DNA from: Bacillota bacterium
GTDB taxonomy: Bacteria; Bacillota; Sulfobacillia; Sulfobacillales; Sulfobacillaceae
NCBI GenBank assembly: GCA_021797825.1
Contig: JAJZZA010000036.1
Span: 1 to 32,104, forward strand
Direction: 5' to 3'
Length of the DNA: 32,104 nucleotides
Shown here: positions 23,649 through 31,256 of the stretch, one piece after another
Numbering within the stretch: the stretch's first letter is position 1
How the letters are laid out: every line of letters begins with the position of its first letter
The notes under the pieces: model-generated
Seen by the model: the letters and a program-made list of their open reading frames with translations, nothing else
Database searches by the model: none
What the model was told of the DNA's origin: nothing
Translations under genes and position numbers: made by a program

Positions 23649-25286
23649 ATGGATAGAGTGCACCAAGAACGTGACCCGATTGACTTAAACCTGGCATTTA
23701 GTGGCCTATTCTTGATCTTTTGGGGACTGCGAGTCTGGCCGGCAGTGATGCTGAGCAGTGTGTTTAGTGTGATTTCACTGGTGCTTATCGGCTTTGGCTT
23801 GGGGTGTGTTGGCCTGGGATTAGTGGGCAAGACCCTAAAACATTATCGGGTTCCGGTTGTCGTACTGTTTAACCTTGGGTTCATGGTCTGGGCCGTCATT
23901 CACATCATGGCCGCGGCGGGCTATGGGACGGATGAAATCGCGTTTGATCAGTGGGCGGCGCAGCTGCTGATCCGGGGCGTAAATCCTTATACGGCCAACC
24001 TAACACCCGCGCTGTCGCACCTGGGGGTTCCGCACATTTATTTCACCTACACCTTAACCGGCCAGCTCGTGCACCAGTTATCCTATCCCGCGATGGCCAT
24101 CTATCCCTATCTGCCGTTGCTGTGGGGCGGAGTCGCCCGCGGGTCCGCCCTCTTTACCGATACGGTGTTTTGGATGATCAGCATCGCGTTGTTTTACGCC
24201 TTGTTGCCGAAAAAGTATCAGTGGCTGGCACTGTTGTGTGGATCCCTAAGCATCTATAACACCTATCTGTTGGGCGGGGTTACCGACGTGCTGTTTTTCC
24301 CCTTCCTGTTGGTGGCCGCCTACCGGTGGGACCGCTTTAATCAACTGCCGGGCTATTGGCGTTGGGGGCCGCCGGTAGCCTTTGGCTTGGCGGCGGCGGT
24401 CAAGCAAACCGTGTGGTTTGTCGCGCCGTTTCTTTTTTTGGCGCTGATTCTTGAACAGAATGACAACAAAAAAGGGCTGATGACGGCATGGCGCTATGCC
24501 CTGATTGCGCTGTTGACGTTTGCCGTAATTAATGCGCCGTTTATTATTGTCAATTTTGGCGCGTGGCTGCACGGCATTTTGCTGCCGTTAACCGAGCCAA
24601 CCCTCCCCGCAGGCCAAGGCTTCATCGATTTGGCATTGTTCACCCGGATTGGCGGGGGGGCGCTGTCGCTTTTTAACGATTTGGGGATTCTTTTTCTGGT
24701 CGCAGGATTGCTCTTCTTATACACCGACTATAGTCTGTTAAAACCCCTGATTTTTTTCATGCCGTCGCTCATTTTGTTTTGGAGCTCGCGATCATTCGGG
24801 TCGTACCTGATCGATTTGGTGCCGTTTGCCATATTGTCCGGGCTGACCATTACGCCGGCGCCCGGCTTTAGCCGCAATGTCGCCAGGTGGCGCAAACCGG
24901 GCGCCGTCAGTTTGGGAACGGTTTTCCTCGGGTTGGTTGCGGCGATCGTGCTGTCTCCGGCGCCGTTGACAATTTCCGTCGCAAAACTTCAGGCCGTCGG
25001 CCAATCGGGGCGGGTCGCGCGAATCACCCTCTCGGTCACGAACCATACGCGCCGCGTGCTTCGCCCCCATTTTGCTTTGACCACGACGGGACAGCCAACG
25101 GGCTTTTGGGCGGCGCCCGACACCTCTCTAAAACCTTATGCGACCGCCACAATTGCCCTCCAGGCCCCATATCCTTCGGCGATGCCCGCGCTCCGCAGCA
25201 ACTTTATTGTCGACGCCTTTACCGCCAATCCGGACACGCTCAGCACCAGTGGGATCTGCCACGCCTGGACCATTCCCCGGTCTTGA
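23649..25286 (+). CDS. GT-C-like multi-spanning membrane protein (candidate glycosyltransferase)
   Basis: A 545-residue membrane protein with about 11-12 hydrophobic segments over residues 14-440 and a C-terminal outside domain of about 100 residues that looks beta-rich (ARITLSVTNHTRRVLRP). After helix 3 it has GYGTDEIAFDQWAAQLLIRGVNPYTANL, an acidic loop plus the RG.NPY motif seen in GT87/DUF2029-type and other GT-C mannosyl- or arabinosyltransferases. HIYFTYT and VKQTVW are further loop motifs. The start is ATG 23649 with AAGGGG nine bases upstream. It is separated from the SMR-like gene by about 600 bases and is convergent with the RND operon. It probably uses a polyprenyl-phosphate-sugar donor; the acceptor is unknown. 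It differs from the two DUF2079 proteins in sequence. Confidence 0.72.
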   Translation: MDRVHQERDPIDLNLAFSGLFLIFWGLRVWPAVMLSSVFSVISLVLIGFGLGCVGLGLVGKTLKHYRVPVVVLFNLGFMVWAVIHIMAAAGYGTDEIAFDQWAAQLLIRGVNPYTANLTPALSHLGVPHIYFTYTLTGQLVHQLSYPAMAIYPYLPLLWGGVARGSALFTDTVFWMISIALFYALLPKKYQWLALLCGSLSIYNTYLLGGVTDVLFFPFLLVAAYRWDRFNQLPGYWRWGPPVAFGLAAAVKQTVWFVAPFLFLALILEQNDNKKGLMTAWRYALIALLTFAVINAPFIIVNFGAWLHGILLPLTEPTLPAGQGFIDLALFTRIGGGALSLFNDLGILFLVAGLLFLYTDYSLLKPLIFFMPSLILFWSSRSFGSYLIDLVPFAILSGLTITPAPGFSRNVARWRKPGAVSLGTVFLGLVAAIVLSPAPLTISVAKLQAVGQSGRVARITLSVTNHTRRVLRPHFALTTTGQPTGFWAAPDTSLKPYATATIALQAPYPSAMPALRSNFIVDAFTANPDTLSTSGICHAWTIPRS

Positions 25287-25377
25287 GCGCTGGCCCTTCG
25301 GGGTTGCCATGCCGCCGGATGCTCCCCCAGCCGGTGAGGTGAGGCGCCAGGCGAGGGGGCCGGCGGTCCCCGCCCGC

Positions 25378-28300
25378 TTAGGGGATGGACTCGGGCCGCG
25401 AAGGGGCCGGCGTCCGATGCTGGCTGCCCAGTGCCTGGGGGAACCAGCGGGCGGCCAGCGAATAGATGACGGGCACCACCAGCAGGGTTAAGAAGGTGGA
25501 GGTGATAAGGCCGCCCACGACCACCACGGCCATAGCCTGGCGGTCGGTGGCCGCCGGACCCGGGGCCAAGAGGGGTGTCATGGCCAGCACCATGGTGGCG
25601 CTGGTCATGACGATGGGGCGAAGCCGGGTGCGTCCGGCTTCAACCAGAGCCGCCTGCTCGCCGTATCCGCGCCGACGCAACGTTCCGGTGTAGTCGACCA
25701 GCAAAATGGCGTTCTTGGTAATGAGCCCCATCAGCATAATCAGACCGATAATCGAAAAGATATTGATGGTTTGATGGGTCAGGGCCAGGGCGGCGAGAGC
25801 GCCGATGCTGGAAAGGGGTACCACGGTCATGACCACCAAGGGCAGCACAAACGATTCATAGAGCGCGGCCATCAGCATGTAAACCAGCAGCACCGAGACG
25901 GCCAAGGCCTGGAACAGCGGAACAAACGCTTGGCGCTGCTGACGGACCTGGCCTCCGTACTGCACCTCGTATCCGCCCGGCACCGGCATGCGCGCCAACG
26001 CGGTTTTGATGCGTTTCACCGCGGACCCGAGGGGATATTGTCCCGCGATGTTGGCCGTCACCGAATCGGCGTAGAGGCGGTTTTGCTGTTGAATCAGGGT
26101 GGGGGCGGTGCCGTACCCGACGGCGGCCACCGCCGACAGGGCGACGGGGCCGGCACTGCCTGGCACCTCCAAACTCATGATGCGGGCGGGCGTCACCGGT
26201 GGTGCCATGGCCAGCACGATGTTTTCCTGGGTAAACGCCGAACCGGGCCGGTAGATGGATACCACCTGACCGGTCACCGCGGCGTCAACCGTGGCAATGA
26301 TGCTGGGGATGCTTACGCCGAGCTGGGCGGCCGCTTGATGGTGCACGTTAATCAGCAGTTGCGGGCTTCCCACCGGAGCCGTATTGGCGATCTCGGTGAG
26401 GTGGGGAATGGCGTCCAGACGGGTCGCGACGGCGGCTGCCAGCTGCTCGACGGTGCCCAGCGACGGACCCAGGATGGAGACCGTAATCGGTGCCTTGGTG
26501 CCGGGTGTGAGCGGATTTTGAGTGGCGGTGGTAATCTTGAGGTTAGCAATCCGGGCCGCATCCTGGCGGGCGGTGGCCTCAATCGCGAAGATGCTGGGGC
26601 GGGGTCCGTGGGTGGTCAATTGCACGTCCAGGGTGCCCGCGGCGGGTTGGCCGTTGGTGCCGGCCTCGGTGACCACGGAGACCACTCCCGGGATTTTTTG
26701 CAATTGGCGCTGCAGCGTGCTCAGCGCTTGATAAGTCGTCGACAGGGAGGTGCTGGGCGGCATGGTGGCGTCGATGGTGAAAAGGCCGGTGTCTTCGGCC
26801 GGGATAAACGAGGTGCTGACCAAACCGAGCGGGATGAACAGCCAGGTTGTCACCAGCGCCGCGGCCACGGCCGCGACGGCCACCGCTTGATGGGCGATCA
26901 TCCAGCGCACGGCGCGGGCATAGCGCTCTTGCCAGCGCACAAAACCCCGCTCCCAGCGCACCGCCCAGGCTGACCCCATGCGCTCTTGCACGGGTACCCA
27001 GTGGGCGGCTAGCATTGGGGTCAGGGTAAATGAGACAAACAGCGAGAACAGGGTGGCCGCCACGATGGTGAGACCAAATTCCCGAAACATGGCGCCGACA
27101 TTGCCGCTGACCAAGGCCATCGGCAAATAGACCACCACATCGGTGAGCGTGATGGCCACCGCGGCGGCGCCGATTTCCATCCGCCCGTCGTAGGCCGCAT
27201 CGGCCGGGAGCTTGCCCTGGGAGCGGTGGCGATGGATATTCTCCAGCACCACGATAGAGTCATCGACCAAAAACCCAATCACCAGCGAGAGCGCCATCAG
27301 CGAGATCAGGTCGATGCTGAATCCCAAGAGCCACATAACGAGGAAGGCGGCCAGCAAGGAGGTGGGAATCGCCAGCATGACGATGATGGTTTGCCGCAGG
27401 CGGTGCAAAAACATGAGCAGCACGAACCCCGCCAAAAAAATGGCCAGCGCCAAATCGGTGCGGGTGGACGCCAACGCGGCCTGGGTGTAGGTCGAGGTGT
27501 CGCTGGTTATGGCCAGGTGGTCGCCCGCGGGCAGATGCGATGACAGCGCGGCGATGGCTTGGTGCAGCGATTGGTCGACCGTCAAGGTGTTGGCATTGGC
27601 TTGCTCCTGGATGCCCAGCACCACCGCCGCCCCGCCATTGAGACTGGCGATGGTGGTCGGGGCGGGACTGGAGGCGGTGGCGGTGCCCAGCGCCTGCAAG
27701 GGAATCGGCGCCTGCCCGGCCGCCGCCACGTTGGCCCGGCGCAGCTGGCCTAAACCGGTAAAGCGCGCCATCGTCTCGACTTGGTCGGCCGTCGGGCCGT
27801 TGGTGAGATAACCAGCCGGGGCGGATTGGTTTTGGTTGCCCAGACTTTGCGCGATTTGGACCAGGGGGACGGAATACCCTGCCAATAGCGAGGGATGCAC
27901 GCTGACCTGGATTTCGGGCAGGGTTTGGCCGGCCTCCGCCACTTTGGCGACCCCCGGCACCTCTTCCAAGCGCGGAATCAGCACATTGGAGGCCCATTGC
28001 GAGATGGCTGCCGGGGACGGTCCGGACAGCGCCACGTTCAAGATCGGCAGCGCGCTGGGATTGGCTTTGATGATCGCCGGCTGCGAGGCCCCGGCGGGCA
28101 GGTCGGCGGTGACGGTTTGCAACGCGTTGGTGACGTTGGCGGCGTCGGTATTGATATTGCTGCTGGACGAAAACGCCAGGGAAATGCGGACTTTGCCGGT
28201 AAACGAGGTGGCGGTCATGGTCGAGAGTCCGGGAACCCCGGCCAGGGCGTTTTCCAACGGGTCGGCCACGGTGTTCATCACATCGTTGGGGGCGGCGCCC

Positions 28301-28455
28301 GGGTAGTCGACCACCACCTCCACAAACGGGAAATTGACGTTGGGGAACCGCCGCACCGGAAGATGGAGGTAGGCTACCACACCCAGCAAGCTTAAGGTCA
28401 CAATGACCATCAGCATGGCAATCGGACGACGGATGGCGAGCCGTGTCAAGTTCAT
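25378..28455 (-). CDS. RND-superfamily efflux transporter (HAE1/AcrB-like)
   Basis: Proton-driven export pump of 1025 residues, the normal length for AcrB/SwrC-type proteins. It has helix 1 at 10-31, the large extramembrane loop, FLVDDSIVVLENIHRH at 395-410 with the proton-relay Asp398 and Asp399 in helix 4, and a second half repeating the plan (LMGLITKNAILLVDYTG in helix 10). The ATG at 28455 overlaps the fusion-protein stop by four bases (ATGA), with GGAG seven bases upstream. Third gene of the marR-MFP-RND operon. No outer-membrane channel gene is nearby, which fits a single-membrane cell, as with SwrC of Bacillus. Substrates may be antibiotics, surfactants or lipids. Confidence 0.95.
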   Translation of the reverse strand: MNLTRLAIRRPIAMLMVIVTLSLLGVVAYLHLPVRRFPNVNFPFVEVVVDYPGAAPNDVMNTVADPLENALAGVPGLSTMTATSFTGKVRISLAFSSSSNINTDAANVTNALQTVTADLPAGASQPAIIKANPSALPILNVALSGPSPAAISQWASNVLIPRLEEVPGVAKVAEAGQTLPEIQVSVHPSLLAGYSVPLVQIAQSLGNQNQSAPAGYLTNGPTADQVETMARFTGLGQLRRANVAAAGQAPIPLQALGTATASSPAPTTIASLNGGAAVVLGIQEQANANTLTVDQSLHQAIAALSSHLPAGDHLAITSDTSTYTQAALASTRTDLALAIFLAGFVLLMFLHRLRQTIIVMLAIPTSLLAAFLVMWLLGFSIDLISLMALSLVIGFLVDDSIVVLENIHRHRSQGKLPADAAYDGRMEIGAAAVAITLTDVVVYLPMALVSGNVGAMFREFGLTIVAATLFSLFVSFTLTPMLAAHWVPVQERMGSAWAVRWERGFVRWQERYARAVRWMIAHQAVAVAAVAAALVTTWLFIPLGLVSTSFIPAEDTGLFTIDATMPPSTSLSTTYQALSTLQRQLQKIPGVVSVVTEAGTNGQPAAGTLDVQLTTHGPRPSIFAIEATARQDAARIANLKITTATQNPLTPGTKAPITVSILGPSLGTVEQLAAAVATRLDAIPHLTEIANTAPVGSPQLLINVHHQAAAQLGVSIPSIIATVDAAVTGQVVSIYRPGSAFTQENIVLAMAPPVTPARIMSLEVPGSAGPVALSAVAAVGYGTAPTLIQQQNRLYADSVTANIAGQYPLGSAVKRIKTALARMPVPGGYEVQYGGQVRQQRQAFVPLFQALAVSVLLVYMLMAALYESFVLPLVVMTVVPLSSIGALAALALTHQTINIFSIIGLIMLMGLITKNAILLVDYTGTLRRRGYGEQAALVEAGRTRLRPIVMTSATMVLAMTPLLAPGPAATDRQAMAVVVVGGLITSTFLTLLVVPVIYSLAARWFPQALGSQHRTPAPSRPESIP

Positions 28456-29921
28456 GCGCCGGCTCCGGAGTTGCGGACCGGCTGGCCTGCGGTAAAGCTG
28501 GGGTTGGCAACCTGCACGACTCGCGCCCCAGCCGCGAGGCCGCCGATTACGGCGCGGTTGGGAGTGCTGAGTGAAACACGGACGCCAGTGGGGTAAACCC
28601 GGCCGCGGCGAATGACATCAATGGTGGCGTGGCCGTTTGAGCCCATCAACAGCGCACTGGCGGGGACCAGCAGGCCGCTGGCCGACTGCGTGGTGATGGT
28701 GCCGGAGACGATTTGATTGGGCAACAACTGAAGGCTGCTGGGGATCGAGGCGATCAGGGTGTAAAGCGGAGCGGTTTTGCCGGATTGCGGGACGATAACC
28801 GGATTGGTCACCGGCAGCGGGTGGCTGCCGATATCCCAGGCGACCCGCTGACCGCCTTGCGCGGCGAGGGCTTGGGCCTGGGTCACGGTGGCGGCGATCG
28901 TCAACTGGTGACTGACCAGGGTCAGCAGCGGAGTCCCCGGCGCGGCCAGCTCTCCGGAGCTGGCGGAAAGGCTGGTGACGATTCCCGCAAATGGCGAGCG
29001 CAGAGTGGTGGCGGCGATCGCCGCCTGGGCGGCGGTGACCCCGGCCTGGGCGGCGGTGACAGCGGACTGCAGAGCCGCCACGGAAGACGGGGAAGCGGTG
29101 GCGGCGGCGGTCTCTGCCGCCGAGGTTTTGTTGAGGGCGGTCTGGGCTGCGCTCAGATTGGCCTGAGCGGTCGCCACCGCCGCGGTTTTTGCGGCCGTCG
29201 CGGCACTTAGCGTGGCCTCCGCCTGTTGGATGGCCTGGGTGCGGTTGGCCACCGCCAGATTAAGCTCCTCTTGAGCCGCCACCGCGGCGCTGCCAGTGGC
29301 GGCCGCCAGCGCATTTTGGGCGTTGCTCACCGCGACCGCTACCGGCGAGGACGACGACTCTTCAAAAGTCAGCGCCTGTTGCGCGTTGCGCACCGCCACC
29401 GAGACTGTGGAGTCGGGGCTGTTTAGCAGCGAGAGGGCGTTCTGGGCGGTGGTGACAGCGGACTCGGCGCTGGCCAAGGCAGCTTGGTTGCTCGCCATTT
29501 GCGCGGCCGGGAGCGGGCCCAGCACGGCGCCCAGTTTGCTTTCCGCAGCCGCCAGATTGGCTTGGGCCGAGGCCAAATTGGCTGTTAGGGACGGATCCGT
29601 GATGGTGGCCAGAACCTGTCCAGAGCTGACGCTCTGGCCCAATTTGAGCGGAAGCGAAGCGATGGTGCCGGCCACTGGACTGGACAGAGTCAGGGTGTTG
29701 GCGGGGACCGCCTGCCCGGTTAGGTTCTCTTGGAGCGAGAGGGTGCCAGCGCGAACGGTGAAAGCTTTAACGGTGGCCACGGGATTGGTGGCGAGTGCGC
29801 TCGGGGCCGCCGGGGTCTGGCGGAGAAGCAACGCCAGAACGGCGAGCACCATGGCGGAGCCGGCGGCGGCCCCGACCAAAAAACGCGGACGCCGAGCGAG
29901 TTGGGACCGTGGATTAATCAT
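28452..29921 (-). CDS. HlyD/AcrA-type membrane fusion protein of RND pump
   Basis: Periplasm- or wall-side adaptor of 489 residues for the RND pump. It has a basic N-terminus and one membrane anchor (about 14-34, LVGAAAGSAMVLAVLALLL). A lipoyl-like half motif follows (PVAGTIASLPLKLGQSVSSG, about 83-102), then a long Ala/Gln-rich coiled coil (about 112-300) with many AxxALxxA-type heptads. The second lipoyl half (TLRSPFAGIVTSLSASSGE) and a beta-barrel and C-terminal domain complete it. The coiled coil is longer than in AcrA. The ATG at 29921 overlaps marR by eight bases and has AAAGGAG ten bases upstream. It is translated before the pump gene from the same transcript. Confidence 0.93.
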   Translation of the reverse strand: MINPRSQLARRPRFLVGAAAGSAMVLAVLALLLRQTPAAPSALATNPVATVKAFTVRAGTLSLQENLTGQAVPANTLTLSSPVAGTIASLPLKLGQSVSSGQVLATITDPSLTANLASAQANLAAAESKLGAVLGPLPAAQMASNQAALASAESAVTTAQNALSLLNSPDSTVSVAVRNAQQALTFEESSSSPVAVAVSNAQNALAAATGSAAVAAQEELNLAVANRTQAIQQAEATLSAATAAKTAAVATAQANLSAAQTALNKTSAAETAAATASPSSVAALQSAVTAAQAGVTAAQAAIAATTLRSPFAGIVTSLSASSGELAAPGTPLLTLVSHQLTIAATVTQAQALAAQGGQRVAWDIGSHPLPVTNPVIVPQSGKTAPLYTLIASIPSSLQLLPNQIVSGTITTQSASGLLVPASALLMGSNGHATIDVIRRGRVYPTGVRVSLSTPNRAVIGGLAAGARVVQVANPSFTAGQPVRNSGAGA

Positions 29922-30354
29922 GGGTAAGCGACTCCTTTTGGCGTTGGGCGGCCTGTATCAGCTTCGTCATAATTTCTGCCATGGCGGCAATTTCTTCGGA
30001 CGTCAAGTCGCTGAGCAATTGTTGCAAACGTCCGGCCTGGCGAGCCCGGACCGCGTCGACCTGGGATCTCCCTGCGGCGGTGACCTCCAAAAACACCAAG
30101 CGCTGATCCTGTTGGCTGCGGCGTCGAGCCAGAAAGCCCATGCCCTCCAGACGTTTGGCCGCCTGGGTGATGGCCGAGGCGCTGACGTCCGCCCGGCGGG
30201 CGGCTTCGGAGACGGTGATGGGACCTTGCCGCACCAGCCAGCGCAGCATGGTGAGATGGCTGACCGCCACCTGCGAAAAATGGCGTGGGCGCAAGAAATC
30301 AGCCAGTTGAAACCATAAATCCTCCAGACCGGCAGGACGCGGGTCAAGGGTCAC
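29914..30354 (-). CDS. MarR-family transcriptional regulator
   Basis: A winged-helix DNA-binding regulator of 146 residues, the usual MarR length. The wHTH region includes HLTMLRWLVRQGPITVSEAARRADVSASAITQAAKRLE, then MGFLARRRSQQDQRLVFLEVT (the wing, with the conserved D-R pair). The C-terminus is helical and gives the dimer interface. I chose GTG 30354 because AGAAGGG lies about eight bases upstream; GTG 30363 in the same frame would leave no room for a ribosome binding site. First gene of the operon with the fusion protein and the RND pump. An inverted repeat overlapping its own promoter (30403-30417) suggests autorepression relieved by a ligand, as in MarR systems. Confidence 0.92.
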   Translation of the reverse strand: MTLDPRPAGLEDLWFQLADFLRPRHFSQVAVSHLTMLRWLVRQGPITVSEAARRADVSASAITQAAKRLEGMGFLARRRSQQDQRLVFLEVTAAGRSQVDAVRARQAGRLQQLLSDLTSEEIAAMAEIMTKLIQAAQRQKESLTHD

Positions 30355-30386
30355 GGCAGACACCCTTCTCTCTTGGACTTTTCCCT

Positions 30387-30415
30387 ATGATAACCATTAG
30401 TGCCTTAAAGGTTAA
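30387..30415 (-). promoter_or_regulatory. Promoter of the marR-MFP-RND operon
   Basis: On the minus strand TTAACC (30410-30415, four of six), an exact 17-base spacer and TATCAT (30387-30392, five of six) form a good sigma-A promoter. Transcription would begin near 30380, about 26 bases before the GTG. The operator-like inverted repeat overlaps the -35. Confidence 0.55.
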
Positions 30416-30417
30416 GG
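30403..30417. promoter_or_regulatory. MarR operator candidate, nested inverted repeats
   Basis: CCTTAA-AGG-TTAAGG is a perfect 6-3-6 inverted repeat over the marR promoter -35. It is flanked by a wider pair, ATGATAA (30387-30393) and TTATCAT (30422-30428), whose left arm contains the -10. The size and position fit MarR dimer binding. The divergent hydrolase promoter probably lies in the same 200-base gap, so both directions could be controlled. Confidence 0.6.
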
Positions 30418-30563
30418 GTCTTTATCATCTTGCAGAAAAAAATATGTGATACCATGGGGAGCATCCGGCGGGGACGCGCTGGCTCCGGGGCCGGGACTCA
30501 GGGATTGGACGCCGCGCCGCAGCGGCAAGAGCAGGTCGGAAGAAAACAGGGGAGGCACGAACA

Positions 30564-31181
30564 GTGGAAACCACACGCGAATGGCGTATTCACACCCGTG
30601 ACGGGGCCGAATTGGAGGCGCGGTGGTGGCCGGGAGGACCCACCACCGTGCTGCTCTGCCATGGGTTTCGGTTTGATTTGGAATCCTTTACGGGGTTTGC
30701 CGGGATGTTAGCCGACCAGGGCTACTCGGCCCTGGCCATCAACTTTCGCGGATACGGGCGGTCAACCGTGGGTGAAGCCGGCCCCGAGGCGTGGGCGCTG
30801 GATGTGGCGGCAGCGGCGGAGCGGATTCGCGACGAGGGGCGGGCGGTGGTGGCGCTAGGCGGATCGCGGGGGGCGGGCGCGGTGCTGACGGCCGGGGCCA
30901 GCCATCCCGGGTGGCGGGCGCTTATCACCTGGTCCACGGTTCCGGTCGAACCAACGGTTGCCAGACAGTTGGGTCCCTACCCGAAACTGTTGGTGGTAAG
31001 CCGTGAGGAATCCTTGCACCAGGCTACCCTGGACGTATACCGGGCGGCCCCCGAACCGAAAACCCTGGTCGAGTTCGATGGTGACCGCCATGCGCAGAAC
31101 ATATGGTTTGGACCCGATCGACAGGCGCTGGAAGCGGTGGTCTTAAAGTTCTTGCGGGAGCTCCCCGCGAGCGCTGGCTGA
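30564..31181 (+). CDS. Small alpha/beta hydrolase, GTG start
   Basis: A 205-residue serine hydrolase of the alpha/beta fold. It shows the oxyanion segment LLCHGFRFD (30-38), the strand NFRGYGRS (60-67), the nucleophile elbow GGSRGAG with Ser101, and a late DGDRHAQ with His176 as the catalytic base. Arg rather than a small residue follows the nucleophile. It is near the lower size limit and has almost no lid, as in the dienelactone-hydrolase/carboxylesterase-like group. Start GTG 30564 has GGGGAGG eight bases upstream. It is divergent from marR and ctaA follows 75 bases downstream. An ester or thioester substrate is likely; identity unknown. Confidence 0.85.
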   Translation: METTREWRIHTRDGAELEARWWPGGPTTVLLCHGFRFDLESFTGFAGMLADQGYSALAINFRGYGRSTVGEAGPEAWALDVAAAAERIRDEGRAVVALGGSRGAGAVLTAGASHPGWRALITWSTVPVEPTVARQLGPYPKLLVVSREESLHQATLDVYRAAPEPKTLVEFDGDRHAQNIWFGPDRQALEAVVLKFLRELPASAG

Positions 31182-31193
31182 TCGAGACGCGGG

Positions 31194-31222
31194 TCGAAAA
31201 ACCGGGATCGATGGGATACAAT
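31194..31222 (+). promoter_or_regulatory. Candidate promoter of ctaA
   Basis: TCGAAA (31194-31199, four of six), a 17-base spacer and TACAAT (31217-31222, five of six). Transcription would start near 31229, about 28 bases before the ctaA ATG, an ordinary leader length. This suggests ctaA is transcribed independently of the hydrolase gene. Confidence 0.45.
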
Positions 31223-31256
31223 GCGAATAATCAGGAGAGCCGGAGGGTCTAGGGTG

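Noticed and set aside
25771-26973. 400-codon plus-strand frame inside the RND gene
   Set aside because: It is antisense to a complete, motif-bearing RND gene; the Gly/Arg/His-rich translation is a mirror effect of codon bias.
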